Positions 54,284 through 62,737 of a stretch of 64,000 nt of DNA are shown in pieces. The translations under genes and the position numbers were made by a program. The notes under the pieces were generated by a model. That model saw only the letters and a program-made list of their open reading frames with translations, was not told where the DNA came from and searched no databases. Numbering within the stretch: position 1 is the stretch's first letter; every line of letters begins with the position of its first letter. The stretch is from the NCBI GenBank assembly GCA_013695355.1, contig JACDAQ010000025.1, forward strand, positions 62,001 to 126,000, in the 5' to 3' direction. Source of the stretch: Candidatus Protochlamydia sp. Its GTDB lineage: Bacteria; Chlamydiota; Chlamydiia; Chlamydiales; Parachlamydiaceae.

Positions 54284-55291
54284 ATGATGATGTTAAAAAT
54301 CTTAATTCTTGGCGGCACCACTTTTCTTGGTCCTCATTTAGTTCACGATCTACAAGAAAACGGGCATGAGGTCACTTTATTTAATCGGGGCACGCAAAGC
54401 AATCATTTCACAAATGTCGAGCAATTGCACGGAGACAGGGATGGAAATCTTGAAGCCCTTAAAGGAAAAAATTGGGACGCAATCATTGATACTTCAGCTA
54501 CTCTTCCCCGACTGGTACAAGATTCTTCTGAATTTTTGGCCCATTCAACCAAACATTATACATTTATTTCATCAATTGGCGTTTACCAGGATTTCCACCA
54601 ACCAAAAATTAATGAAGATTATCCTTTGGCAAAACTAGAAGATGAAAAATCTGAGGAAATCACAGAAAAAACCTACGGGGGATTAAAAGCTGCATGTGAA
54701 AAAATTATATTGGATTACTTTCCAAATAGTTGTTTAATTATACGTCCAGGCTTAATTATAGGCCCTCTAGATCCAACGGAACGCTTTTCTTATTGGCCCA
54801 TCCGCATCGAAAAAGGAGGAGACATTTTAGCCCCTGCTCCTTCGGACCAGCTTCTGCAATATATTGATGCCCGTGACCTTGCCAAATGGATTGTGGCGAT
54901 GATCGAACAGAAGGCAACCGGCATTTATAATGCTACGGGCCCCGACGCTCCTATTACTTTTGAAAAAGTTTTGCGGACATGCCAGCATGTAAGCACCAAA
55001 AATTCGACCTTCACATGGGCAGCCGAGGACTTTTTAATCGAACATCACGTTCAGGATTGGACAGAACTCCCTTTATGGCTTTCTTCCAAGCGGAATATGC
55101 CAGGTTTTTTAAATGTAAGCATTGATAAGGCCCTCCAGGCAGGACTTGTTTATCGCCCTCTTTCTGAAACAATCCAGGCTATCCTTGCCTGGGATAAGAA
55201 GAGGGGCAGCAAGAGTGGAAAAATTGGCTTAAACCCAGACAAGGAGCAAACTCTTTTGAAACTTTTGAAAGAAGAGCAGCGGATTTTATAA
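54284..55291 (+). CDS. SDR-family NAD(P)-dependent epimerase/reductase
   Basis: This 335-residue extended short-chain dehydrogenase has the dinucleotide motif ILGGTTFLGPHLVHDL at the N-terminus, and IDTSATLPRLVQDS, FISSIGVYQDFHQ and a Tyr-x3-Lys active site in KTYGGLKAACEK (near residue 135). LIIRPGLIIGPLDPTERFSY and YIDARDLAKWIV complete the pattern. Substrate unknown; nucleotide sugars are typical. Three ATG codons stand in a row at the start. It shares its last base with the recD start, so the two are translated together. Confidence 0.88.
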   Translation: MMMLKILILGGTTFLGPHLVHDLQENGHEVTLFNRGTQSNHFTNVEQLHGDRDGNLEALKGKNWDAIIDTSATLPRLVQDSSEFLAHSTKHYTFISSIGVYQDFHQPKINEDYPLAKLEDEKSEEITEKTYGGLKAACEKIILDYFPNSCLIIRPGLIIGPLDPTERFSYWPIRIEKGGDILAPAPSDQLLQYIDARDLAKWIVAMIEQKATGIYNATGPDAPITFEKVLRTCQHVSTKNSTFTWAAEDFLIEHHVQDWTELPLWLSSKRNMPGFLNVSIDKALQAGLVYRPLSETIQAILAWDKKRGSKSGKIGLNPDKEQTLLKLLKEEQRIL

Positions 55292-57165
55292 TGGGCTTGG
55301 CAAAAAAAAGTTTTTTAAAAATATCTGGCCATGCGCCATGGCAACCCCGCCCCACTGAAAAAAAACAAAACTGGCCTTTTGTAGAGCGCCTATTGGATAA
55401 AGAGCAATTGTCTTTTTTGGACTATAGGATTGCGCAGTGTGTCTTTAGCTCACTTTCCGTTGAGGAAAATGCAGCCTTATTCCTATGTCACTTGGTTAAA
55501 GCCGCAAGAGAAGGGCATTTATGCGTATTAATGAATGACAATGATATATGTCCTTCCGTAAACCAGCTTTGGCTTGGCGAGAGCGACCAAAATTTAACAG
55601 GAGAAGAAGTTGAAATTCTGACCGAGAAAATTGTCAGAGGGGCCCTGCAAGTTCCTCCTTCATTAATCTCTCTGGTTCAAACTCAAATATCACCTCCCCC
55701 AACTTATTTATGCCGTTTCGGAAATTATTTTTATCTCCAAAAAAACTGGCTTTATGAATCTATATTTTTAGACCATTTTCAGAGCCATCTCAATACAAAG
55801 CCTTCTATTAAGCTGGATGCATCCCGGCTAAATGCAGAACTCTCGCAGCTGAACGAATCAGGTGCTTTGCTTAAAGAGCAGTCTACAGCTATATTAAAAG
55901 GCGCTCTTTCATCATTTTCAATCATTTCGGGCGGGCCTGGAACAGGAAAAACATATACAGCCGGCAGATTGATCCAAATTTTTTGGAACAGTTTAAGCGA
56001 TGAGCAACGAAAAAATTGCGAAATTGCATTAGCTGCTCCTACAGGAAAAGCTGCGGCTAACTTGCAAAAAAGCTTAAGTCAGGTGATGGGCCAATTAGAA
56101 GATTTCCCCCCTTTGCAAGTCAAAACTCTGCATTCACTTTTAGGAATAAAGCCTTCCTCGGATTTTTTAAAAGAGACCCCTAATGGTCTGGCAGCTGATT
56201 TTATTGTTATTGATGAAAGCTCAATGCTAGATGTAAAAATGATGGCCGCTTTGTTCCGGTCGATAAAAAAAGGGGCCAGAATTGTATTGCTTGGTGACCC
56301 GCATCAATTGCCATCTGTTGAGGCTGGAAGCCTCTTTGTGGACCTGATCAAACAGCAGCCTTTATTTTCATTTCCCTATACGCATCTAAAAGTTTGCCTA
56401 AGGACTGAACTAAGCAGCATCGTTTCGTTTGCAGAGCTGATCAATCAAGGGAAGGCACAAGAAGCGATTGACTTATTGAATTGTTCTTCGATACCGGGAA
56501 TATCTAGGCTTAGCCTTCCTCAAAACCGTCGTGAAGCCCACCAAACTTTTCTAAAGCACATGGCTTGCTATTTTCCATCCGCCGTAAAATCAGATCATAA
56601 CCCCGAAGAAATTTTAGAACTTTTTAATGCTATTCGCATTTTATCACCAATGCGGAAAGGGCCCTTTGGCGTAGAAGAGATCAACAAGCTATTATGGACT
56701 CATCTTAGCCAACAAAAAGGAACGGGATGGATGCCCATACCTATCATGATAGTGACCAATGATTATCGTCTGGATCTATTCAATGGGGAGACAGGAGTGC
56801 TGATGCGTAAGCTCCCGTTAGGAAAATTCACCGTTGAAGATTTTGCCCTTTTTCCAGGCAGGGGCCAGGGAGATAAGCCGCGTCATTTTTCAGCCTTGCT
56901 GCTCCCAAGCCACGAGTATGCCTATTGTTTGTCCGTGCATAAAAGCCAGGGCAGCGAATTTGATCGTGTTTTAGTAATGCTGCCAGAAAGGTCGGAAATG
57001 TTTGGCCGGGAGGTCTTATATACGGCAGTCACACGTGCGCGCAAGCATATTGAAGTATGTGGGTCGGATGAAGTGATCCAAAAAACGATCTTTCAGAAGG
57101 GAAGCCGCCTGTCGGGTATTGAAGCGAGAGTGAGTGCTGGTCTAAATTTACTTACAAGTATATAA
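55291..57165 (+). CDS. recD: exodeoxyribonuclease V alpha subunit (RecD-like helicase)
   Basis: This 624-residue superfamily 1 helicase has the Walker A GGPGTGKTYTAGRLIQ near residue 214 and Walker B FIVIDESSMLDVKMM. Motif III LLGDPHQLPSVEAGSL and the C-terminal helicase motifs YCLSVHKSQGSEFDRVLVML and LYTAVTRARKHIEVCG follow. An N-terminal helical domain (1-200) is as in RecBCD-type RecD. It unwinds DNA 5'-3' together with RecB and RecC, which are outside the window. The ATG at 55291 uses the last base of the upstream stop (TAATG). tRNA-Thr begins 12 bases after the stop. Confidence 0.93.
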   Translation: MGLAKKSFLKISGHAPWQPRPTEKKQNWPFVERLLDKEQLSFLDYRIAQCVFSSLSVEENAALFLCHLVKAAREGHLCVLMNDNDICPSVNQLWLGESDQNLTGEEVEILTEKIVRGALQVPPSLISLVQTQISPPPTYLCRFGNYFYLQKNWLYESIFLDHFQSHLNTKPSIKLDASRLNAELSQLNESGALLKEQSTAILKGALSSFSIISGGPGTGKTYTAGRLIQIFWNSLSDEQRKNCEIALAAPTGKAAANLQKSLSQVMGQLEDFPPLQVKTLHSLLGIKPSSDFLKETPNGLAADFIVIDESSMLDVKMMAALFRSIKKGARIVLLGDPHQLPSVEAGSLFVDLIKQQPLFSFPYTHLKVCLRTELSSIVSFAELINQGKAQEAIDLLNCSSIPGISRLSLPQNRREAHQTFLKHMACYFPSAVKSDHNPEEILELFNAIRILSPMRKGPFGVEEINKLLWTHLSQQKGTGWMPIPIMIVTNDYRLDLFNGETGVLMRKLPLGKFTVEDFALFPGRGQGDKPRHFSALLLPSHEYAYCLSVHKSQGSEFDRVLVMLPERSEMFGREVLYTAVTRARKHIEVCGSDEVIQKTIFQKGSRLSGIEARVSAGLNLLTSI

Positions 57166-57177
57166 ATTAGATTTAAA

Positions 57178-57250
57178 GCCTAAGTAGCTCAGTTGGTAGA
57201 GCAGCGCATTCGTAATGCGAAGGTCGCAGGTTCGACTCCTGTTTTAGGCA
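57178..57250 (+). tRNA. tRNA-Thr (anticodon CGT)
   Basis: A full cloverleaf is seen. The acceptor stem is GCCTAAG/TTTAGGC with one G-T pair, the D arm GCTC/GAGC, and the anticodon loop TTCGTAA (anticodon CGT, codon ACG) on stem GCGCA/TGCGA with one outer mismatch. The T arm is GCAGG-TTCGACT-CCTGT, and the discriminator is A. Its 3' 46 bases are duplicated at 62529-62574, which marks it as an integration site. Confidence 0.95.
57205..57250 (+). repeat. attachment-site repeat attL (in tRNA-Thr)
   Basis: These 46 bases, from the anticodon stem to the discriminator base, are repeated exactly at 62529-62574. The repeat keeps the tRNA intact on the left side. This is the standard result of site-specific integration into a tRNA 3' half. 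Confidence 0.9.
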
Positions 57251-57361
57251 ATTCTTATAAGTAGGTGTGAACATAATTTAGCTTGATTGAATACAATGAT
57301 TTAAGTTAAAAGCCTGTTCGCGGTGCAATGGCGGTGCAGTATAAAACAATCTTCCAAAAGC

Positions 57362-57690
57362 CCTTACCTTTATTGCATTGTTTTAATAGCTTTAACAACT
57401 GGGGCTAGAAAAAGTGAAATTTTACATTTAAAATGAGATGCTATCCATTTAGACAATCGTATTGCTCACATTTAAGATTCTAAAAATGGACAATCTCGAA
57501 AAGTTGGACTAGTAGACAGCGTGATTGGAAAGCTTAAACAATTATGCCGAAGCCGAGATGAAAGAAAGCCACTAGTCTTTGCAAGGAAAACAGCATTTGG
57601 AAAAGTTGACATTAAAAAGGCGTGGCACGCCGCTTTAAAGCGGGCAAATATTGAAGAGGTGCATTTAAGTATGTCACTTTTTATAAATTT
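57362..57690 (+). pseudogene. tyrosine-recombinase integrase remnant
   Basis: In the frame containing 57383 the sequence reads LIALTTGARKSEILHLK, stop (TGA where Trp is expected), DAIHLDNRIAHI, stop, DSKNGQSRKVGLVDSVIGKL and ALKRANIEEVHL. These match the catalytic domain of phage-type integrases: the first Arg in TGARKSE, and the region before the HxLRH box, which is lost. Both stops and the missing N- and C-terminal parts make it non-functional. Its place 112 bases after tRNA-Thr shows how the island arrived. Confidence 0.85.
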
Positions 57691-57735
57691 TCGTGTAATT
57701 TCCTCTGGAAATTCTCACATTTAAGGGAGTAATAT

Positions 57736-60700
57736 ATGAATTTTCCAGGTGTTTTCAACGATCTTCCAATTATGGTTTTTATGAATGAGCATAATAAAAG
57801 CCAAGCAGAGATGGAGCAAGATTTTTTGTTAAATGCGATACAAAAAAACAATTGTGCTGAATATTATGTTGAGCTAGGAGTGCGTCTTTCCATAGATGAT
57901 ACAATTCAACTTCTCGACGGAACTCCGATGACCAAGCAAAAACTCTATCTTGAAGCAATAAATATCAATCCTCATTATGCTTTAGCTTATCATAATCTGG
58001 GTACTACGCTCCCATCCAATGGAAAAATTCAGCTACTAAATGAAAGTTGGATGACTCAGCAAGAACTATTTCTTCTATCCATACAAAATGATCCAGACTC
58101 CGCTTTATCTTATCATTCTTTGGGTGTAACCTTGAAACAAAATGACAAAATAAGGCTATTAAACGGAACTTGGATGACAGATCAAGAGCTTTTTCTTGCT
58201 GCAATACATAGGAATCCAGATTTTGGTGCACCTTATTCTTTTTTAGGGCTGACATTGCCAAGTAATGGAGAAATACAGCTATTGAATGGAACTTGGATGA
58301 AAGACAAAGATTTATTTTTAAAAGCAATAGATACTGCCCCAGACTTTGCTGTCTCCTATTTTTGTCTTGGATCTATTCTCGTTACCGGTGAAAAAATTAA
58401 GCTTCTTAACGGCACCTGGATGACACAACAGGAGTTCTTTTTAAAAGCAATCCAATGTAACCCAGACTTAGGTTCGGTTCATTATTTTTTAAGTTTAACT
58501 CTGACACCAGCAGAAAAAATAAAGCTATTGGATGGTACTTGGATGACAATGCAAGATTTATTAATCAAAGAGATTAGCCTGGACACTAGCTTTGCCGCAG
58601 CTTATCATAAACTTGGAGCCATTCTTCCTGCCAATGGAAGAGCACGTCTTTTAGATGGAACTTGGATGACCGAACAAGACTTATTTTTAAAAGCTATACA
58701 TTTGGATCCTAATTTAGCTGTAGGTTTTTATGATCTTGGGGTTGTTCTTCCTGTTAATGGTAAAGTAACTCTTTTAGATGGCACTAAAATGACAAAGGAA
58801 CAGTTATTTCTAAAAGCAATAGATCTCGATTCTAATTATGCGGAAGCCTATCTTAATATTGGATTTCCCATGCTTAAAGATGGTAAAATTCAGCTTTTGA
58901 ATGGCAAATGGATGACTGTAATAGAGTTGTTTTTTAAAGTAATAGAAATTAAGCCTGATTTCGCAGAGGCTTATTATAATATTGGAAACCTTCTTACTTT
59001 GAAAGAGACTATTAAGCTTCCAAGTGGTGTTAAAATGACAAGGCAGGAGCTCTATCTTAAAGCAATAGACCTTAAACCTGATTATGAAGATGCTTATCAT
59101 AATCTTGGAATAATTCTTCGTCAAAATGAAAAAATACGTTTAAATAATGGCGTATGGATGACTAAAGAAGAACTATTCCGTAAAGCAAAAGGCGAAATTG
59201 AATTAAATGATGTTACGACAGAGCAACAATATAATATGATAATGGATATTTTTGCAAACTCAGGTGATTTTAACACTTACAATAACTTAATGAATTTACA
59301 GGAAAAATTTGAAGCGGAAAATTCATCTTCAATCTCAAAAAATTCGGTTCATAGGTGGAGTGATAAAACTCACTGTCATAATCCTGGATGTGAAGCATCA
59401 AAATTAACGACGACCCTTAAAAAATGTACAGGATGTAAAAGCGTTTTATATTGCGGCCCATCCTGTCAAAAAAAAGATTGGCCTATGCACAAGTTAAAAT
59501 GCAGGCCAATTAATAATAACAAAAACATATCGCCAAATCCGCAGTTACCTGAAAAAATTATCGAAATATTACTTACATATTTAAGACCCAATAATCTAGC
59601 AAAAACTCATTGTGTTTCTAAAAAATGGAATGAGTTATCTAATAAGGCGCTAATCAACTGGATCAATAAGAATTCACGGAAATCTCTTAGTTTAAAATTA
59701 AGTAACACTTGCCTTCTAGAATTTGTAAAAAAAAACGGGCAAGATCTAGAAAGTTTAAATTTAAATTCGGAAATTTATGGCCGTCGCGAGATAGATGATG
59801 ATTATCTCAAAGAATTGATTAGATATTGTCCTAACCTTCGTCATTTATTTATAAGTTCTGATGAAATTACTGATGCTGGCCTTGTGCATATATCGCGTTT
59901 AACATCCTTGCAATCGCTTGGCTTGAGTTATTGCAAACTAATCACAGATGCAGGTCTTAGACTCTTATACCCGAGCCTCACTTCTTTGCAATCGCTTGAC
60001 TTGAAGGGCAACAAACAAATTATGGGAATCGGCCTTTCTTACTTACGAAATCTTAAATCACTTGATCTAACTTTCTGCGAGCGAATTTACCTATTAAACA
60101 TATCAAGTTTAACGGGTCTGCAATCACTTAAATTGAATAAATGCAATATCTTAGATGAAGAACTTAAGCATTTATCAAACCTCACATCCTTGCAATTGCT
60201 TGACTTGCAAGGTTGCGATCAAATTACAAATATTGGGCTTTTTCACTTATCAAAACTCTTTGCTCTGCAAACTCTAATTTTGTACTCGTGCAGAGAAATC
60301 ACTGATGAGGGGCTTACTTATTTAGCGGGTCTTTCAGATCTTAAATTTCTTAATTTGGGAGGTTGCCAAAAAATCTCGAGCTTAGGTCTAATTGCATTTT
60401 TAAAAAATCTGAAATCTTTGCAATCACTTAACTTGTCCTCATGCAATCAATTCACAGATATAGTTTTTGCTTACTTTTCAGGCATCGCAACTCTGCAGAA
60501 ACTTTACTTGGCCAATTGTGATATTACTGACGCAAATTTAATGCAATTATCCAATCTCACGACCATACTAACGCTTGATTTGCATAATTGCAAGCAAATT
60601 ACAGATAAAGGCTTTATCCATTTATTAAACCTTAGAACTCTCCAAAAGCTCAGCTTGGAGAGATGTGGAATTTCAGATTCAGGCTTGGCTCACTTATCTA

Positions 60701-60969
60701 AACTCTCGGCTTTGAGAAAACTTGACTTACAGTTTTGCAACCTTATCACAGATGCATCTCTCGCCCACCTATCGAATTTAAAATTATTGCAATGGCTTAA
60801 CTTAGGTCGTTGTAGAAAAATTACGAATGGAGGCCTCACTCACTTATCTAATTTGAAAGCTATAAAAAAACTTATATTGTTCGGTTGTGATAAGCTTACT
60901 AAAGCTGGTATATTACGTTCAGGCCTCACTTGTGAGATTATTACAGATATGTCTAATGCTGAAAAATAA
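57736..60969 (+). CDS. TPR-like/MYND/F-box/LRR multidomain protein, putative effector
   Basis: A 1077-residue eukaryote-like protein with four modules. Residues 30-485 are about eleven TPR-like repeats of 41 residues, each holding an (I/V)xLL(D/N)GTWMTxQELFLKAI core. Residues 547-589 are a MYND zinc finger with ligands C547, C552, C564, C567, C573, C577, H585 and C589 (CTGCKSVLYCGPSCQKKDW). Residues 600-650 are an F-box (QLPEKIIEILLTYLRPNNLA). Residues 690-1065 are about 14 cysteine-type leucine-rich repeats. GGGAG precedes the ATG. No signal peptide is seen. The set fits a substrate-binding adaptor for a host SCF ubiquitin ligase with extra protein-binding arms; that role is inference. It is the main cargo of the tRNA-Thr island. 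Confidence 0.85.
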   Translation: MNFPGVFNDLPIMVFMNEHNKSQAEMEQDFLLNAIQKNNCAEYYVELGVRLSIDDTIQLLDGTPMTKQKLYLEAININPHYALAYHNLGTTLPSNGKIQLLNESWMTQQELFLLSIQNDPDSALSYHSLGVTLKQNDKIRLLNGTWMTDQELFLAAIHRNPDFGAPYSFLGLTLPSNGEIQLLNGTWMKDKDLFLKAIDTAPDFAVSYFCLGSILVTGEKIKLLNGTWMTQQEFFLKAIQCNPDLGSVHYFLSLTLTPAEKIKLLDGTWMTMQDLLIKEISLDTSFAAAYHKLGAILPANGRARLLDGTWMTEQDLFLKAIHLDPNLAVGFYDLGVVLPVNGKVTLLDGTKMTKEQLFLKAIDLDSNYAEAYLNIGFPMLKDGKIQLLNGKWMTVIELFFKVIEIKPDFAEAYYNIGNLLTLKETIKLPSGVKMTRQELYLKAIDLKPDYEDAYHNLGIILRQNEKIRLNNGVWMTKEELFRKAKGEIELNDVTTEQQYNMIMDIFANSGDFNTYNNLMNLQEKFEAENSSSISKNSVHRWSDKTHCHNPGCEASKLTTTLKKCTGCKSVLYCGPSCQKKDWPMHKLKCRPINNNKNISPNPQLPEKIIEILLTYLRPNNLAKTHCVSKKWNELSNKALINWINKNSRKSLSLKLSNTCLLEFVKKNGQDLESLNLNSEIYGRREIDDDYLKELIRYCPNLRHLFISSDEITDAGLVHISRLTSLQSLGLSYCKLITDAGLRLLYPSLTSLQSLDLKGNKQIMGIGLSYLRNLKSLDLTFCERIYLLNISSLTGLQSLKLNKCNILDEELKHLSNLTSLQLLDLQGCDQITNIGLFHLSKLFALQTLILYSCREITDEGLTYLAGLSDLKFLNLGGCQKISSLGLIAFLKNLKSLQSLNLSSCNQFTDIVFAYFSGIATLQKLYLANCDITDANLMQLSNLTTILTLDLHNCKQITDKGFIHLLNLRTLQKLSLERCGISDSGLAHLSKLSALRKLDLQFCNLITDASLAHLSNLKLLQWLNLGRCRKITNGGLTHLSNLKAIKKLILFGCDKLTKAGILRSGLTCEIITDMSNAEK

Positions 60970-61015
60970 GGTTTGATTGAATATTTATTATTAAATGGAG
61001 CTGATCCTGTAAGTC

Positions 61016-61210
61016 TTAAAAAATTTCTTTTGATATAAATTTTACGTTGCAATCAATGTTATGTTTGTTTGTTACATAAATTTTGTTTTGTTTTTCAGTA
61101 AGACACCAAAAACCCGTACCATACCCCGTGGGTATATTTCCAATGCTATCTTTGAAAGATAATTTCATCCGGGAAATGCACAAACACGTTTCTTTAGAAA
61201 GTCCAGCCAT
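61016..61210 (-). pseudogene. truncated trypsin-like protease fragment
   Basis: A 64-residue frame contains GYGTGFWCLTEKQNKIYVTN followed by KHNID, the GTGF strand and catalytic His region of trypsin-like serine peptidases (normally TNRHVID). The frame then stops, so the Asp and Ser parts are missing. It follows the trypco2-like gene by 11 bases on the same strand. It is the decayed half of a trypsin/trypco2 pair. Confidence 0.6.
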
Positions 61211-61221
61211 CTTATCCCCCG

Positions 61222-61569
61222 TTAGTATTTCTTCTTGTACACATATGGATAACTAATAGGTATTGAAAACTTGATCCTACTGACTGAAGAGTTTGTTTGA
61301 TCTGAGCCTCCTTTACCACCTATAGAAAGTCCCATTACAGACAGGCCACCACCACCTTTACAGGACTTGCCTTCAGAAACTGTAAGAGCAAAGTCAAATT
61401 CGATATCACTGAGTTTCTTGTGATTTTCTGATACAGGATTGGGATTTACATAAGGAGCCGTATAGTCAGAATTTTCACCTTTATGAAATTCAAGCATGTT
61501 CTGTTGAGTGTCGTTAATCCCACCAATAATTTGTGTTTGCGTTTCAGCAATAAATTTTCTTAAATCAAT
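61222..61569 (-). CDS. trypco2-like (trypsin-co-occurring) domain protein
   Basis: The ATG at 61497 gives a 91-residue protein, but the frame continues upstream as IDLRKFIAETQTQIIGGIND to about 61569, where the only candidates are an ATT codon or a frameshift from an ATG at about 61580. The segment SDIEFDFALTVSEG, a Gly-rich middle (GGGGLSVMGLSIGGKGG) and the end SVSRIKFSIPISYP match the trypco2 pattern. This domain is usually encoded beside trypsin-like peptidases in proposed conflict systems. The start is therefore uncertain, and the protein may be a broken remnant. Confidence 0.55.
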   Translation of the reverse strand: MDLRKFIAETQTQIIGGINDTQQNMLEFHKGENSDYTAPYVNPNPVSENHKKLSDIEFDFALTVSEGKSCKGGGGLSVMGLSIGGKGGSDQTNSSVSRIKFSIPISYPYVYKKKY

Positions 61570-61597
61570 GAAAAATCATGATATTAAAAACTATTAT

Positions 61598-61957
61598 TTA
61601 TCTTCCTAAAGCAGCTATACGAGTGTTTGAATGAGACTCGCCAATCCATGTACTGCCACGTTCAGTTGATTGAGCAGGACTGATCATGATGCTAACATCT
61701 TGTCCCAATTCATTTAGAAAACGAATAAGACGCTCTAAGGAAAAGCTTCTTAATCTTCCACGAATCAAAGCAGAAATCTTGGGTTGGTCGATCCCTAAAA
61801 TTTCAGCAGCTCGTTTTTGTGTGAGTTTTTTCTTCTTAATAAGCTTAGCAATTTGACGAGCTAGCTCAGATTTGGCTAAGGCTTCTTCAGGATTTTCAAT
61901 ACCTAAATCCGCAAATACGTTTCCGGAGCTTTCTTCGTATACGATCTTTTTTTTCAT
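61598..61957 (-). CDS. HTH (XRE-type) antitoxin, HigA-like
   Basis: This 119-residue protein has a helix-turn-helix domain (KKKLTQKRAAEILGIDQPKI, then SALIRGRLRSFSLERL) at about residues 42-83. It follows the toxin-like gene with a 2-base gap, the order toxin then antitoxin typical of HigBA systems. It should bind the toxin and repress the operon. It is part of the tRNA-Thr island cargo. Confidence 0.88.
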   Translation of the reverse strand: MKKKIVYEESSGNVFADLGIENPEEALAKSELARQIAKLIKKKKLTQKRAAEILGIDQPKISALIRGRLRSFSLERLIRFLNELGQDVSIMISPAQSTERGSTWIGESHSNTRIAALGR

Positions 61958-61959
61958 AA

Positions 61960-62316
61960 CTACTTTTCTCCTTTTAATTCTTTGTAAAGAGCTTCAGCGT
62001 CATTTAAGCGACATTTAATCAAAACAATCTCTTGTTTTGGCGTTGCGATGCCGCTTTTCGATTTTTTCTGAAAGGCATGCAGCACAAAGATGAATTCGGC
62101 CATTTCAACAGTATAAATGACTCGATAAGTTCCTGATCTGTCGTTTTCTCGAAGCTCGATTACTTTGGCATTTCCAAACCCGCTGAGGGTTTTTGCATGG
62201 CTATGTCTATCACCCATTTGCGCAAGATATAAGCCATGCCCCATTTCATCTTGAACTTCATCAGGGAATTGCTTGAGGTCTTCGCGGCTCGATCCAATCC
62301 AGAAAAGTCGTTTCAT
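61960..62316 (-). CDS. HigB/Gp49-like toxin (RelE superfamily)
   Basis: A 118-residue protein of the phage-derived Gp49-like/HigB family. It reads MKRLFWIGSSREDLKQFPDE and GLYLAQMGDRHSHAKTLSGFG, then VIELRENDRSGTYRVIYTVE and IFVLHAFQKKSKSGIATPKQ. The basic, aromatic segment RVIYTVE...HAFQKKS is the usual RNase active-surface region. I chose the ATG at 62316 because the product then matches family length; the open frame runs to 62454 but the extra 46 residues look unrelated. It would cut mRNA on the ribosome when free of antitoxin. Confidence 0.88.
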   Translation of the reverse strand: MKRLFWIGSSREDLKQFPDEVQDEMGHGLYLAQMGDRHSHAKTLSGFGNAKVIELRENDRSGTYRVIYTVEMAEFIFVLHAFQKKSKSGIATPKQEIVLIKCRLNDAEALYKELKGEK

Positions 62317-62528
62317 TAGCTGTCCTATGTCTCTTTCTAATTCTATTATGCCTAAATGATCATATATTGCGAAAGAGGAAAGAATGGAATTCCCATGGAC
62401 CAACGATGGACCAAATAAGGGCGGTAAAACAATCAAAGTCACCGCAAATGGCAATAGACTCTAAAGAAAAAGGTTATTCTACTCTTGTGTCAGCTACTGT
62501 GAGATGACTTGACATTGCCCGGAGGAGT

Positions 62529-62574
62529 CGCATTCGTAATGCGAAGGTCGCAGGTTCGACTCCTGTTTTAGGCA
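62529..62574 (+). repeat. attachment-site repeat attR (3' copy of tRNA-Thr)
   Basis: It is an exact 46-base copy of 57205-57250, the 3' part of tRNA-Thr. The 5' half of the tRNA is missing, so it is not a tRNA gene. It marks the right end of the integrated island. Confidence 0.9.
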
Positions 62575-62588
62575 TTAGACAAAAAAGT

Positions 62589-62618
62589 ATGAGGTCAAGC
62601 TTGCAAATTTGCAAGTAA
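62589..62618 (+). repeat. left direct repeat flanking the secreted-protein gene
   Basis: ATGAGGTCAAGCTTGCAAAT continues to TTGCAAGTAA. It recurs with few changes at 63471-63501. The inner part is a near palindrome. A further TAAACTTGCAAGCC follows directly. Confidence 0.6.
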
Positions 62619-62737
62619 TCTGTAAACTTGCAAGCCTTCTCCCTAACTCTTAACCTAATATTAACTTTTTTTTCTTTTTGGTTGATTTTTTAAATGATTT
62701 TTTTATACTTAAACTCCAAACAAATTTTAGGTTAAAA

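Noticed and set aside
61960-62454. Longer toxin frame with 46 additional N-terminal residues
   Set aside because: The HigB/Gp49 family starts at MKRLFW; the extra residues do not match and precede a plausible start at 62316.
62529-62574. A possible second tRNA-Thr gene
   Set aside because: Only the 3' half from the anticodon stem on is present; acceptor 5' strand and D arm are missing. It is an attachment-site copy.
57178-62574. The island as a still mobile phage-like element
   Set aside because: The only integrase is broken by two stops and lacks its ends, and no phage structural, replication or excision genes are present.
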